DNA of 36,420 bases from Eggerthellaceae bacterium (GTDB taxonomy: Bacteria; Actinomycetota; Coriobacteriia; Coriobacteriales; Eggerthellaceae), in assembly GCA_022792415.1 (NCBI GenBank), contig JAAWAY010000151.1, positions 1-36,420 on the forward strand, given 5' to 3'. Below are positions 20,558 through 28,189 of the stretch, piece after piece. Numbering within the stretch: position 1 is the first letter of the stretch; each line of letters begins with the position of its first letter. The translations under genes were made by a program, and so were the position numbers. The notes below the pieces were generated by a model. It had not been told where the DNA came from. It saw only the letters and a program-made list of their open reading frames with translations, and did not search any database.

Positions 20558-21942
20558 CGAAGGAAGCGACCTACACTATCCCCGGCCACGTGCGGGGCTA
20601 TATCGAGAAGCTGGGCTACGAGGTGCCGAGCGACCAGATGGAGCCGTACATCAGGAAGTGGATGGGGCTGTACCGAGCCGAGGGCAGCTTCTGGGACTAC
20701 AAGGACGACGACGGCACCCGCTCATATGAGATGCACCGCCGCACGATCCGCCCGTTCAAGCGCGTGTGCGTGGAGTGGTCGAGCCTCATCCTGGGGGACA
20801 AGACGACCATCGGCACGAGCGAGAAGGCATGCAACGACTACCTTGACGCCCTGCTGCCGCGCATCGGCTTCATCAGCAACGGCCAGGCCCTGATCCAGCG
20901 TGCGTTCGCCCTCGGCACGGCCTGCTGGGCAGCGTGGTTCGACAGCCGCACCGGGAAGGTGCAGGTGCGCCGGTACGACGCCCGCATGATCATCCCCCTC
21001 ACGTGGGATGACGACGGAATCCAGGAGATAGCCCTATGCACGCGCGTCACCGTCAAGGGCAAGGTCTACGACCAGCTGCAGCTCCACCTGCTCGGCGATG
21101 ATGGATACGTGATCATCAACCTGTACTTCGACGATCGGGGAGAGCAGGTTTCATTCGACGGCGTGATCGACCGGCTAGAGACACATTCGCAGGAGCCGTG
21201 GTTCGCCGTCATCAAGCCCGCGCTCGACAACGACCTGGTGGACATGTCGCCCTACGGCGTGAGCGTGTACAAGGACGCCGTAGACGCCCTGAAGTCTGTT
21301 GACATGGTGTACGACGCCATGATGACCGAGGTAGACCTGGGAAAGCTGCGCATCTTCCTCTCAGACCAGATGTTCGAGGTGGAAGACGAGAACGGAGAGA
21401 CGAAACCGGCTATCCCGTTCGGGCGCAGCGACGCGACGATCTACCGCCAGGGCTACTTCGAGTCTGAGGGCGGGAAGCCAATCTATGAGTACGCCCCGGC
21501 CCTGCGCTCGGATGCCCAGTCGCACGTGTACCGCATCTCGCTTCAGACCATGGGCGACCTGTGTGGTTTCGGCCTCGATTACTTCGACATCGACTCCTCA
21601 GGCGGCCTGCGCACCGCGACAGAGGTGAGCGCCGACAACTCCCAGCTCATGCGGAACCTCCGAAACCATGAGAAGGGCATACAGACGGCTGTCGAGACGA
21701 TCATCCGCGCAGTCCTGCAGGCGTCCTCGTACGTCGGCGTCGACCTTCCCGAGCCCAAGCAGGTGACCGTGCAGTTCGATGACTCGATCGTCCAGGATAC
21801 CCCGGCCGAAAAGGCCCAGGACATGGCCGAGGTCGCTGCTGGCCTCATGCAGCGGTGGGAGTACCGCATGAAGTGGTACGGCGAGGACGAGGCCAAGGCC
21901 AAGGAGATGGCAGGCGCAGAGGCCATGGATCTGGGGGAGTAG
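20554..21942 (+). CDS. Portal protein (SPP1 gp6-like)
   Basis: The 462-aa protein starts at ATG 20554 (ATGA overlap with terL). It follows the SPP1-type portal layout: GHVRGYIEKLGYEVPSDQMEPYIRKWMGLYRAEG at the N-terminus, RPFKRVCVEWSSLILGD, FALGTACWAAWFD, SPYGVSVYKDAVDALKSVDMVYDAM, and an acidic C-terminal helix (EKAQDMAEVAAGLMQRW). It forms the dodecameric ring at the capsid vertex. The position between terL and the minor capsid gene is canonical. Confidence 0.95.
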   Translation: MTKEATYTIPGHVRGYIEKLGYEVPSDQMEPYIRKWMGLYRAEGSFWDYKDDDGTRSYEMHRRTIRPFKRVCVEWSSLILGDKTTIGTSEKACNDYLDALLPRIGFISNGQALIQRAFALGTACWAAWFDSRTGKVQVRRYDARMIIPLTWDDDGIQEIALCTRVTVKGKVYDQLQLHLLGDDGYVIINLYFDDRGEQVSFDGVIDRLETHSQEPWFAVIKPALDNDLVDMSPYGVSVYKDAVDALKSVDMVYDAMMTEVDLGKLRIFLSDQMFEVEDENGETKPAIPFGRSDATIYRQGYFESEGGKPIYEYAPALRSDAQSHVYRISLQTMGDLCGFGLDYFDIDSSGGLRTATEVSADNSQLMRNLRNHEKGIQTAVETIIRAVLQASSYVGVDLPEPKQVTVQFDDSIVQDTPAEKAQDMAEVAAGLMQRWEYRMKWYGEDEAKAKEMAGAEAMDLGE

Positions 21943-21943
21943 C

Positions 21944-23704
21944 TTGCTCACCCCGGAGCAGATAGGAGACGCCGGCGAGCTTGTGGCCGGGGTGTACCGG
22001 CAGATAGAGGCCGAGCTGGTGGACTACCTGGTAGCCCGCATGGTGGAGGGCGACCTATCTGGCCAGCGCGTCCACACGGCGATCAACCTGCTGGCGCAGT
22101 CCATGCCAGATGATCTGCGGCGCATCATAGACGCCCACGCGGGCGAGATAGAGGAGGCCGTGGCGGCTGAGGTGAAGTCGCTTCTAGCATCGTCTGATTC
22201 GTTCGACCTTGCGCGCCTGGCGGCCGACGTCGGGGTGGGGGCGATGGCGGGTGCCCTCACGGCGCAGACGCTGGCCGTTACCAAGGCCGTCATGGGCGCC
22301 ATGCGAGCCGATAGCCTGGCGATGTCAGATGCCGCCCGGGCAAAGTTTCAGCAGTGGTCTACATGGGCCGTCACGCAGGTGGCGACGGGAAACATGAGCA
22401 GCGGTCAGGCCCTGCGCAAGGCCGTGCGCGAGCTTGCTGGCGACGGCCTGGCAATCCCGTTCGTGACGTACAAGGGCGACGACGGGCGCGTTACCGTGCG
22501 CTGCCACTGCGACGTCGCGGTGCAGCGCCAGATACGCACGCTCATAGCCCAGGGCGCGGCAGAGCTCACCATGCGGCGCATGGACGACCTGGGCGCGGAG
22601 TACGTCGAGGTGTCGAGCCACATAGGGTCGCGTCCCTCGCACGCGGAGTGGCAGGGGCGCGTGTACCACCGGGGCGGCGCCGCTGAGGTCGACGGGGAGC
22701 GCTATGAGGATTTCGAGTACGGCACGGGGTACGGCGGCAAGTGCGGCCCGTATGCGGCCCTGGGCGACCGCCTGCTGGGCGTCAACTGCCGCCACAGCTT
22801 CGCCCCGTGGGTTCCTGGCTCGCCCAGGGCGTACAGCCCCGACCCCAAGCACCCGAGCGGCCTGTCAAACGACGAGGTGTATGCCCTCACGCAGCGCCAG
22901 CGCGCACTAGAGCGCCACATCAGGGCCACCAAGCGCGAGGTTGCGGCGCAACAGCGCGTGTATGAGGCCGATCCTACGCCTGAGAACATGGCCGAGCTGA
23001 CGCGCCTCAGGGCCAAGCTCACCCGCCAGCAGGGCGATATTAGCGACTTCATCAAGGAGTCCAACGCGCGATGCAAGACGGGAACGGCGGTTCTGCGCAG
23101 GCAGCCCGACCGCGAGTGGACAGGTGACATGCCGAATGGCCCGCTGAAGCCGGTACGCGACAGCATCGTGGCGTCGTCGGGCCTGTCCGAGCAGATGTGG
23201 CTGAGGCAGTTCGACAACGAAGTGCTCACCGCGAAGCTCCCGGACGGAAGCACATTCTCGAAGACTGGAACGCCGATGGGCGTCACGCTCACTCCACAAG
23301 AGGCCAAGCAGCTCCACGGAGCCGAGCTGACCCATACCCACACGACGACCATAGGAGGCACGTTCAGTTGGGAAGACATCGATCTTACGGTGGCAACTGC
23401 CTCGCCCCGTCACACCGTGAACGCGACCTTGGGGAAGAGGTGGTACAGGCTGTCGCGAACAGCGGAGACCACGAGTGACAGAGCCGCACATTTTGTTAGA
23501 GATTTCCATACCAATGAGGCGCTGGTTCGCAACGCAGAAGAAGACAGAATATGGCGGGAAGAATACGAAACAGCGGGCGTTCCCCTAGACGATGCCGGCA
23601 GGAGAAAAGCCCTTGCTGTGGTAAAATCAGAGATGCACGGATGGCTGAAGGATCATGCCGTGGAGTATGGTTTCGAGTATACTTTCGGGAAGCTTGGCCA
23701 ATGA
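21944..23704 (+). CDS. Minor capsid protein with JAMM-like C-terminal domain (MuF-toxin-like)
   Basis: A TTG at 21944 gives 586 aa. Residues 1-300 match Phage_min_cap2: a helical N-terminus, SSHIGSRPSHAEWQGRVYHRGG (224-245) and the LLGVNCRHSFAPWVPG box (277-292). A coiled segment (310-375) follows. From about 420 the sequence is not capsid-like: E426, then LTHTHTTTIGGTFSWEDIDL with H464, H466, S475 and D478, a JAMM/JAB-type metalloprotease pattern (E...HxH...S...D). The last 75 residues are unassigned and their DNA is visibly AT-richer. MuF-type phage proteins with C-terminal polymorphic toxins are known; this looks like one, with the next gene as possible immunity. Confidence 0.82.
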   Translation: MLTPEQIGDAGELVAGVYRQIEAELVDYLVARMVEGDLSGQRVHTAINLLAQSMPDDLRRIIDAHAGEIEEAVAAEVKSLLASSDSFDLARLAADVGVGAMAGALTAQTLAVTKAVMGAMRADSLAMSDAARAKFQQWSTWAVTQVATGNMSSGQALRKAVRELAGDGLAIPFVTYKGDDGRVTVRCHCDVAVQRQIRTLIAQGAAELTMRRMDDLGAEYVEVSSHIGSRPSHAEWQGRVYHRGGAAEVDGERYEDFEYGTGYGGKCGPYAALGDRLLGVNCRHSFAPWVPGSPRAYSPDPKHPSGLSNDEVYALTQRQRALERHIRATKREVAAQQRVYEADPTPENMAELTRLRAKLTRQQGDISDFIKESNARCKTGTAVLRRQPDREWTGDMPNGPLKPVRDSIVASSGLSEQMWLRQFDNEVLTAKLPDGSTFSKTGTPMGVTLTPQEAKQLHGAELTHTHTTTIGGTFSWEDIDLTVATASPRHTVNATLGKRWYRLSRTAETTSDRAAHFVRDFHTNEALVRNAEEDRIWREEYETAGVPLDDAGRRKALAVVKSEMHGWLKDHAVEYGFEYTFGKLGQ

Positions 23705-23913
23705 CGGAAACTGCGAAATATAGGCTTGACGGAGATTGCGGTCGGCGGTCAGCCGAAGGCCAGGTGTTCCTTTTGCGCCAAGGGCATGGGGTTAATTTTC
23801 AAATGAACTCTGATGAGTTCATGCGCGAGCACTTGGACGACGTGGACTACGCGTTCTGGCGAAAGAAGAAGGAAGAATGCGAGCGGGATGAGGCAATGCT
23901 CCGTGGCCTCTGA
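23701..23913 (+). CDS. Small protein after the MuF-like gene, candidate immunity or partner
   Basis: ATG 23701 overlaps the previous stop (ATGA). The 70-aa product has a beta-rich start (YRLDGDCGRRSAEGQVFLLRQGHGVNFQ) and an acidic helical end (FMREHLDDVDYAFWRKKKEECERDE). Its DNA is AT-richer than the surrounding late genes, like the end of the MuF-like gene. Genes directly after polymorphic toxins commonly encode immunity proteins, and this has the expected size and charge. It is not a recognised head protein. The immunity role is an inference. Confidence 0.6.
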   Translation: MTETAKYRLDGDCGRRSAEGQVFLLRQGHGVNFQMNSDEFMREHLDDVDYAFWRKKKEECERDEAMLRGL

Positions 23914-24268
23914 CGACCTCCCGGTGATCGTGTACAAGATCCTTGCATACCTATACGAGTGCATGAAGCACGAGCTGCCGCCATCGGTTAGCCAGGCCAA
24001 GGAGCTGTGCGAGGCTAACGACACCATGTTCGCGGCGGCGGCAAAGGCCGCGACCGAGAAGGGCTACGCATCGGGCATCGAGTGCAAGCGGTACATCACG
24101 GGCGGCTCCGAGGTCGTGTTCAAAGGCGCGAGTGTCACTCTAGACGGCGTAGAGTACCTGCAGGAGAACTCGACCATGAGAAAGGCCGCGAGCGTAGCCG
24201 GGAGCGCGTTCCGCGTGGCACTTGACGTTGCCATGCAGGCTCTCATGAGGGCGACAGGGGCGATATAG
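23903..24268 (+). CDS. YjcQ-like phage protein
   Basis: A GTG at 23903 overlaps the previous gene by 11 bp and gives 121 aa. The order fits the YjcQ family: a helical start (LPVIVYKILAYLYECMKHELP), an HTH-like segment (VSQAKELCEANDTMFAAAAKAATEKGYASGI), a beta hairpin with VVFKGASVTLDGVEYLQENSTM, and a final helix. YjcQ proteins are small winged-helix proteins common in Gram-positive phages, without a proven function. It could also be a second gene of the toxin-associated cassette. Confidence 0.7.
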   Translation: MASDDLPVIVYKILAYLYECMKHELPPSVSQAKELCEANDTMFAAAAKAATEKGYASGIECKRYITGGSEVVFKGASVTLDGVEYLQENSTMRKAASVAGSAFRVALDVAMQALMRATGAI

Positions 24269-24330
24269 GCATTGATCATGGCCCATGGAGGCCGTCTAAG
24301 ACTTTGTGACACCGGGGCTATCATGCCCGC

Positions 24331-24555
24331 ATGAACGAGATAGTCCCATGCATAGGATGCTCTCACTGCGCACGAGGCCACGAGGTAGGCTTCGTGGGCC
24401 GCGAGCTCATGGTCTGCACCTGCCGCGGCGACGAGGAGGTCACGGCCTCCGACGGCTGCACGCTCGGCACGCGCGGCCGACCGGCGCCCATCGCCCACGG
24501 GTGCGAGGTGACCACGGGCGGCCACGAGGCGGTGTACGGGTACGGCCATGAGTGA
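24331..24555 (+). CDS. Cys-rich protein, 74 aa
   Basis: ATG 24331 opens a frame with CIGCSHCARGHE, CTCRGDE, GCTLGT and HGCEVTTGGHE, about seven Cys and several His, likely binding two metals. No strong ribosome site is visible upstream; the 62-bp gap before it holds only a small GGCC hairpin. It overlaps the VRR-NUC gene by 8 bp, which supports translation. The function is unknown. Confidence 0.6.
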   Translation: MNEIVPCIGCSHCARGHEVGFVGRELMVCTCRGDEEVTASDGCTLGTRGRPAPIAHGCEVTTGGHEAVYGYGHE

Positions 24556-24883
24556 GGCCCAGGAGCAGGCCGCCGTCATCACCTACTGCGAGCTTCGCGG
24601 AATCCCCGTCTACCACATCCCCAACGAGGGCAAGCGCAGCGTGTACGCCGGGGCAAACCTGAAGCGCCAGGGCCTTCGGGCTGGCGTGCCAGACCTCTGC
24701 ATCCCGGTGGCGCGCGGGCGCTACCACTCCCTCTACATCGAGATGAAGGCCGACGGTGGCAAGGTCACCCCCAAGCAGGCCGAGTGGATAGCCCTGCTCA
24801 GGGGCCAGGGGATGTGCGCCGCCGTGTGCGTCGGGGCCGACAACGCCAAGGCCCTCATAGACCGGTACATGGCCCTCGGATGA
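24548..24883 (+). CDS. VRR-NUC domain nuclease
   Basis: The 111-aa protein is a complete stand-alone VRR-NUC domain: AQEQAAVITYCELRGIPVYHIPNEGKRS, then GLRAGVPDLCIPVARGRYHSLYIEMKADGGKVTPKQ and the final helix. The PD...E-x-K core (PDLC; YIEMK) is intact. Such small nucleases are frequent in phages and are thought to process branched or nicked DNA. Its place among late genes suggests a role at packaging or in resolving replication intermediates. Confidence 0.93.
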   Translation: MSEAQEQAAVITYCELRGIPVYHIPNEGKRSVYAGANLKRQGLRAGVPDLCIPVARGRYHSLYIEMKADGGKVTPKQAEWIALLRGQGMCAAVCVGADNAKALIDRYMALG

Positions 24884-24900
24884 TCGGGAATCCGGCACTC

Positions 24901-24920
24901 TGCTACACGCGTTGCACAAT
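24901..24920 (+). repeat. 20-bp intergenic element, copy 2
   Basis: This is identical to 16881-16900. It starts 17 bp after the VRR-NUC stop and ends 84 bp before the scaffold gene. Flanking bases differ from copy 1, so the match is limited to the element. It may mark a second late promoter driving scaffold and capsid expression. Confidence 0.7.
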
Positions 24921-25004
24921 CTACCCATCGCCACGCGCCGCGGAAAAAGCGCACCCGAAGCGCGCAGAGAAGCGCGGAAACAAACACTGGGAAGGAATGG
25001 GTAG

Positions 25005-25535
25005 ATGGCAGACGAGAAAAGCACCGAGACCGGTACCGAGGAAGAGGCGGCCGAGGGCGGTGCGCAGCAGAAGCCAGAGGATGACGCCGCCGAGGAGGGC
25101 GTGGTCGACAAGCACGGCCACCCTGGCATCAGCGAGGGCAAGTACGAGCGCGACATCAAGGAGCGCGACGAGCGGATTGCCGAGCTAGAGGCGCAGATCG
25201 CCAAGGCCGCCGAGACGGAGGCCGGGCGAAAGGAGCTTCAGGAGCAGATCGAGGCCCTGAAGGCCGAGAGCGCCGACAAGGAGCTGGCGTACAAGCTCGA
25301 GCTGGCCGGCTGCCTCGACGAGAAGGCCGCCAAGGCGCGAATTGGTGACTTCGACGGCGATGTGGCCAAGCTGAAGGAAGGCTGCCCCTACCTGTTCGAG
25401 CAGAAGGAGCAGAAGGGCTCCATGGGCCTCAAGCCCGGCGGCGCCCCGAAGCTGACGCGCGAGCAGATCCGCAAGATCAAGGACGCTGACAAGCGCCGCA
25501 AGGCCATCGCGGACAACCTCGATATGTACGAATAG
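25005..25535 (+). CDS. Capsid scaffolding protein
   Basis: The 176-aa protein has an acidic, Glu/Ala-rich N-terminus (about 1-35), a long coiled coil (IKERDERIAELEAQIAKAAETEAGRKELQEQIEALKAE, about 47-90), a short folded part (KLELAGCLDEKAAKARIGDFDG) and a basic C-terminus (TREQIRKIKDADKRRKAI) that would contact the capsid protein. Composition, length and location directly before the major capsid gene match phage scaffolds of the gp20/DUF4355 type. It would be removed after head assembly. Confidence 0.9.
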   Translation: MADEKSTETGTEEEAAEGGAQQKPEDDAAEEGVVDKHGHPGISEGKYERDIKERDERIAELEAQIAKAAETEAGRKELQEQIEALKAESADKELAYKLELAGCLDEKAAKARIGDFDGDVAKLKEGCPYLFEQKEQKGSMGLKPGGAPKLTREQIRKIKDADKRRKAIADNLDMYE

Positions 25536-25544
25536 GAGCATTGA

Positions 25545-26642
25545 ATGGCAGAGATGATCAAGGCGGCCGACCTGGCGAAGGTGTCCGCAATCGACTTCGT
25601 TGAGAGCTTCCACGAGGACATCCGCGTCCTGCAGGAGGTGCTGGGCATCACCCGCAAGGTCGAGAAGGTTCCCGGCCAGGTCATCAAGACCTACAAGGTC
25701 GTAGGCACCCTCGAGGACGGGGCCGTGGCCGAGGGCGAGGACATCCCTCTGTCCCACTACAAGACCGAGGTGGCCGGCGTCTTCGAGCTGACGCTTGAGA
25801 AGTACCGCAAGCAGACCACCCTCGAGGCGATCAACGACAAGGGCTACAAGCAGGCCGTCGTTGACACCGACACGAAGATGCGCCGCCAGGTTCAGGCTCG
25901 CATCCGTGGGAAGTTCTTCAACTTTATCAAGACCGGCACCGGAACTGCATCCGGCAAGGGCCTGAAGGGCGCTCTGGCCCAGACGCGCGCCGAGCTGACG
26001 GTGCTGTTCGAGGACTACGGCGTGGGCGACTCCGACCTGATCTACATGGTCAACCCCTATGACATCGCCGACCACCTCGAGGACACCGAGCTGACGACGC
26101 AGGAAGTCTTCGGCATGCGCTACATCGAGAAGTTCCTGAACCTGTACGACGTTCTTGAGTTCAGCGGCGTTCCCCAGGGCAAGGTCATTGCCACTGCCAA
26201 GGACAACCTCATCCTGTACTACACCAACCCGGCGAACTCCGAGGTCGGCAAGGCGTTCGACTTCATCACCGACGAGACGGGCCTGATCGGCATCCACCAC
26301 GACACCACGTACCGCAACCTCACCACCGACACGGTGGTCGTGTGCGGCCTTGAGTTCTACGCGGAGCTGATCGACCGCGTGGTCGTCGGCACCATCGCGA
26401 GCGATGGGGCCGCAGCGGCCGCCCTGGCCGACTTCGGCGTCCCGGTTGGCCCGGGCTACCCCGAGGACAAGGCGCTGGACGACATGACCATCGGAGAGCT
26501 CAAGGCCTACGCCGAGTGGAACGGCATCGACATCAAGGGCCTGACCAAGAAGCAGGACATCCTCGACGCGATCCTGCGCGCCGATGACGAGCCTGCGGAG
26601 GGCGAGCCTGCCGACGAGGCCGCCGAGGGCCAGGAGGCCTAG
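25545..26642 (+). CDS. Major capsid protein with C-terminal SAP/LEM-like domain
   Basis: The 365-aa protein starts at ATG 25545 after TAGGAG. Residues 1-290 follow the layout of the HK97-fold capsid family of SPP1/A118-type phages (FVESFHEDIRVLQEVLGI; TYKVVGTLEDGAVAEGEDIPLSHYK; LIYMVNPYDIADHLED; GKVIATAKDNLILYY). An Ala-rich linker leads to LDDMTIGELKAYAEWNGIDIKGLTKKQDILDAIL (311-344), a helix-extended-loop-helix domain like SAP/LEM or Rho-N, and an acidic tail. The extra domain may be exposed on the head surface or face the DNA. It forms the shell around the scaffold. Confidence 0.93.
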   Translation: MAEMIKAADLAKVSAIDFVESFHEDIRVLQEVLGITRKVEKVPGQVIKTYKVVGTLEDGAVAEGEDIPLSHYKTEVAGVFELTLEKYRKQTTLEAINDKGYKQAVVDTDTKMRRQVQARIRGKFFNFIKTGTGTASGKGLKGALAQTRAELTVLFEDYGVGDSDLIYMVNPYDIADHLEDTELTTQEVFGMRYIEKFLNLYDVLEFSGVPQGKVIATAKDNLILYYTNPANSEVGKAFDFITDETGLIGIHHDTTYRNLTTDTVVVCGLEFYAELIDRVVVGTIASDGAAAAALADFGVPVGPGYPEDKALDDMTIGELKAYAEWNGIDIKGLTKKQDILDAILRADDEPAEGEPADEAAEGQEA

Positions 26643-26644
26643 AC

Positions 26645-27007
26645 GTGGAGGCGCCCGGCTACGACTTCTACGCCAACGAGTACGGCGGCGTCCTGATCGC
26701 CGAGGAAGACTGGCGCACGTACGCCGGGCCTGCCATGGCCTACCTCGCCCGCCTCACGGCAACGTGCCGCGTGACGCCCTACGCGCCCGATGGGCGTGAG
26801 CGGGCCGTATGCGCGGCCGCAGAGGCCCTTCACGGGCTGTCTGAGGCCGAGGGGCGGGCGGCGGTAAGGTCGGCCAGCATCGGCTCCGTCAGCACGTCAT
26901 ATGACGCCACGCGGGGCGGTGCGGTCGACCTGACGCCCAAGGGCAAGGCGGCCGCGCTGCTGCGGGCCGTGAGCCTCTACGTCCACGTGTTTGCGGGCGT
27001 GCGATGA
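26645..27007 (+). CDS. Head-tail connector protein (gp6-like)
   Basis: A GTG at 26645, three bases after the capsid stop, gives 120 aa. The pattern YDFYANEYGGVLIAEEDWRTYAGPAMAYLARLTATCRV, a Cys-containing helix (AVCAAAEALHGLSEAEG) and ASIGSVSTSYDA match Gram-positive phage head-tail adaptor proteins. It would dock to the portal ring. It overlaps the next gene by ATGA. Confidence 0.82.
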   Translation: MEAPGYDFYANEYGGVLIAEEDWRTYAGPAMAYLARLTATCRVTPYAPDGRERAVCAAAEALHGLSEAEGRAAVRSASIGSVSTSYDATRGGAVDLTPKGKAAALLRAVSLYVHVFAGVR

Positions 27008-27366
27008 TCGGCGCTCCCAACCCGCTCATATACGACCTATGCGACGACACGGTGACCGTGTACCGCCGCGAGGCTGACGGCACCGTCAGCCGGGTCGTGC
27101 ATCCCAGGGCGTTCCTCGATTACACGCAGGTTCGCACCGTGGGCAAGACCGGCAGCACCGACGCGTCCACCTTCCTCTTGGTGATACCTGGGGACGCAGA
27201 CGTTCGGAAGGGAGACAAGGTGCTGCTGGGCGAGGGGCCTGAGATCGACGGGGCGGCGGGGTGGAACTCGCTCATCCCGGCCAAGGTTGACGGCCTGGTC
27301 GTGGTTGGGAGCGTCGACAAGAAGCGATGGGGCGGCAAGGTAGCCCACACGGAGGCCGGTGATTAG
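27004..27366 (+). CDS. Head completion/minor capsid protein (Minor_capsid_1-like)
   Basis: The 120-aa protein starts at ATG 27004. It is beta-rich with LCDDTVTVYRREADGTVSRVVHPRAF, TFLLVIPGDADVRKGDKVLLGEGPEI and GLVVVGSVDKKRWGGKVAHTEAG, the layout of Minor_capsid_1 and SPP1-type stoppers. It would close the head after packaging. The order gp6-like, then this protein, then the next two, is a standard neck gene run. Confidence 0.78.
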   Translation: MIGAPNPLIYDLCDDTVTVYRREADGTVSRVVHPRAFLDYTQVRTVGKTGSTDASTFLLVIPGDADVRKGDKVLLGEGPEIDGAAGWNSLIPAKVDGLVVVGSVDKKRWGGKVAHTEAGD

Positions 27367-27368
27367 GC

Positions 27369-27737
27369 GTGAGGGTGCGCGTCAATGTTGACATGAGGCC
27401 CGTTTACAAGGTCATGGAGGATCTGGGCGTGACGGAGCACGGGAAGGTGCAGCAGTACCTCACCGAGCGCGTGCTGTTCCGGATGCGCCGGTACATGCCC
27501 TGGCTCACCGGCCTCACGGCCAGCAGCCTCACGTCCGCCACATCCCCCACGACCATCGAGGTCAACGCCCCCTATGCCCGGTACCTGTACAACGGAAAGG
27601 CGCCGAGCGGCAGGGATCTCAACTACACGAAGACGCCCAACGCCCTGGCCGGCCCGCACTGGGACAGGACGCTGGCGCAGAACGAGGGGGCGGCCATAGC
27701 CCGCGAGGTCGAGGAATACGCCAGGAGCCTCCGATGA
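27369..27737 (+). CDS. Minor capsid/tail completion protein (Minor_capsid_2-like)
   Basis: A GTG at 27369 gives 122 aa. The protein has a basic N-terminus (VRVNVDMRPVYKVMEDLGVTEHGKVQQYLTERVLFRMRRYMPWLTGLTASSLT), PYARYLYNGKAPSG and PHWDRTLAQNEGAAIAREVEEYARSL. This matches Minor_capsid_2 proteins, related to HK97 gp10 tail completion proteins. It would sit at the head-tail joint. It overlaps the next gene by ATGA. Confidence 0.85.
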   Translation: MRVRVNVDMRPVYKVMEDLGVTEHGKVQQYLTERVLFRMRRYMPWLTGLTASSLTSATSPTTIEVNAPYARYLYNGKAPSGRDLNYTKTPNALAGPHWDRTLAQNEGAAIAREVEEYARSLR

Positions 27738-28189
27738 GCGACGCGCTTGAGGCGATGAGGGAGTTCGTCCGGGCCTACCCCGGAGCGGACATCCTTTCTG
27801 AGCTGGCAATCGACTACACGGACAGCATCCCAAACTGCGGGGGGCTGTTCCCGTCCGGCCTAGTCGAGGTAGCCCGCAGGCGCGACATCCTGGGCAACGC
27901 CTCCGTCGACTGCCAGTACAACTTCGCTTTGTACGCGGCCATGGAGAAGGCCCCTGGTGAGGACGAGGCGGCCACCTACAACGCATCGTGGCTGATGGGG
28001 TTCCAGGAGTGGGTGCAGGCGCAGTCCATGACGGGCCAGGCCCCCTCATTCGGGGACGATCCGCGCAACGAGAGCATAACGGCGCAGAACGGCGCCCTGT
28101 ACTCGGCCGAGGACGGGGGGACGGCCCTCTACGTCATACAGATATCAGCCAAGTTCACCAAGAACTACGGAAGGAAGCAGAATGGCTAA
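27734..28189 (+). CDS. Tail terminator-type protein (Minor_capsid_3-like)
   Basis: The 151-aa protein starts at ATG 27734. The signatures MREFVRAYPGADILSELAIDYTDSIPNCGGLFPSG, DILGNASVDCQYNFALYAAMEKAP and WLMGFQEWVQAQSM match Minor_capsid_3 proteins, which occupy the tail-terminator position in this type of phage. It overlaps the major tail gene by 8 bp. It probably caps the tail tube. Confidence 0.85.
   Translation: MSDALEAMREFVRAYPGADILSELAIDYTDSIPNCGGLFPSGLVEVARRRDILGNASVDCQYNFALYAAMEKAPGEDEAATYNASWLMGFQEWVQAQSMTGQAPSFGDDPRNESITAQNGALYSAEDGGTALYVIQISAKFTKNYGRKQNG

Noticed and set aside
25185-26300. Long leftward open frame (371 codons) opposite scaffold and capsid genes
   Set aside because: It is the antisense of two well-supported genes in GC-rich DNA, where long antisense frames are common, and its translation is low-complexity Leu/Val/Asp-rich with no family pattern.
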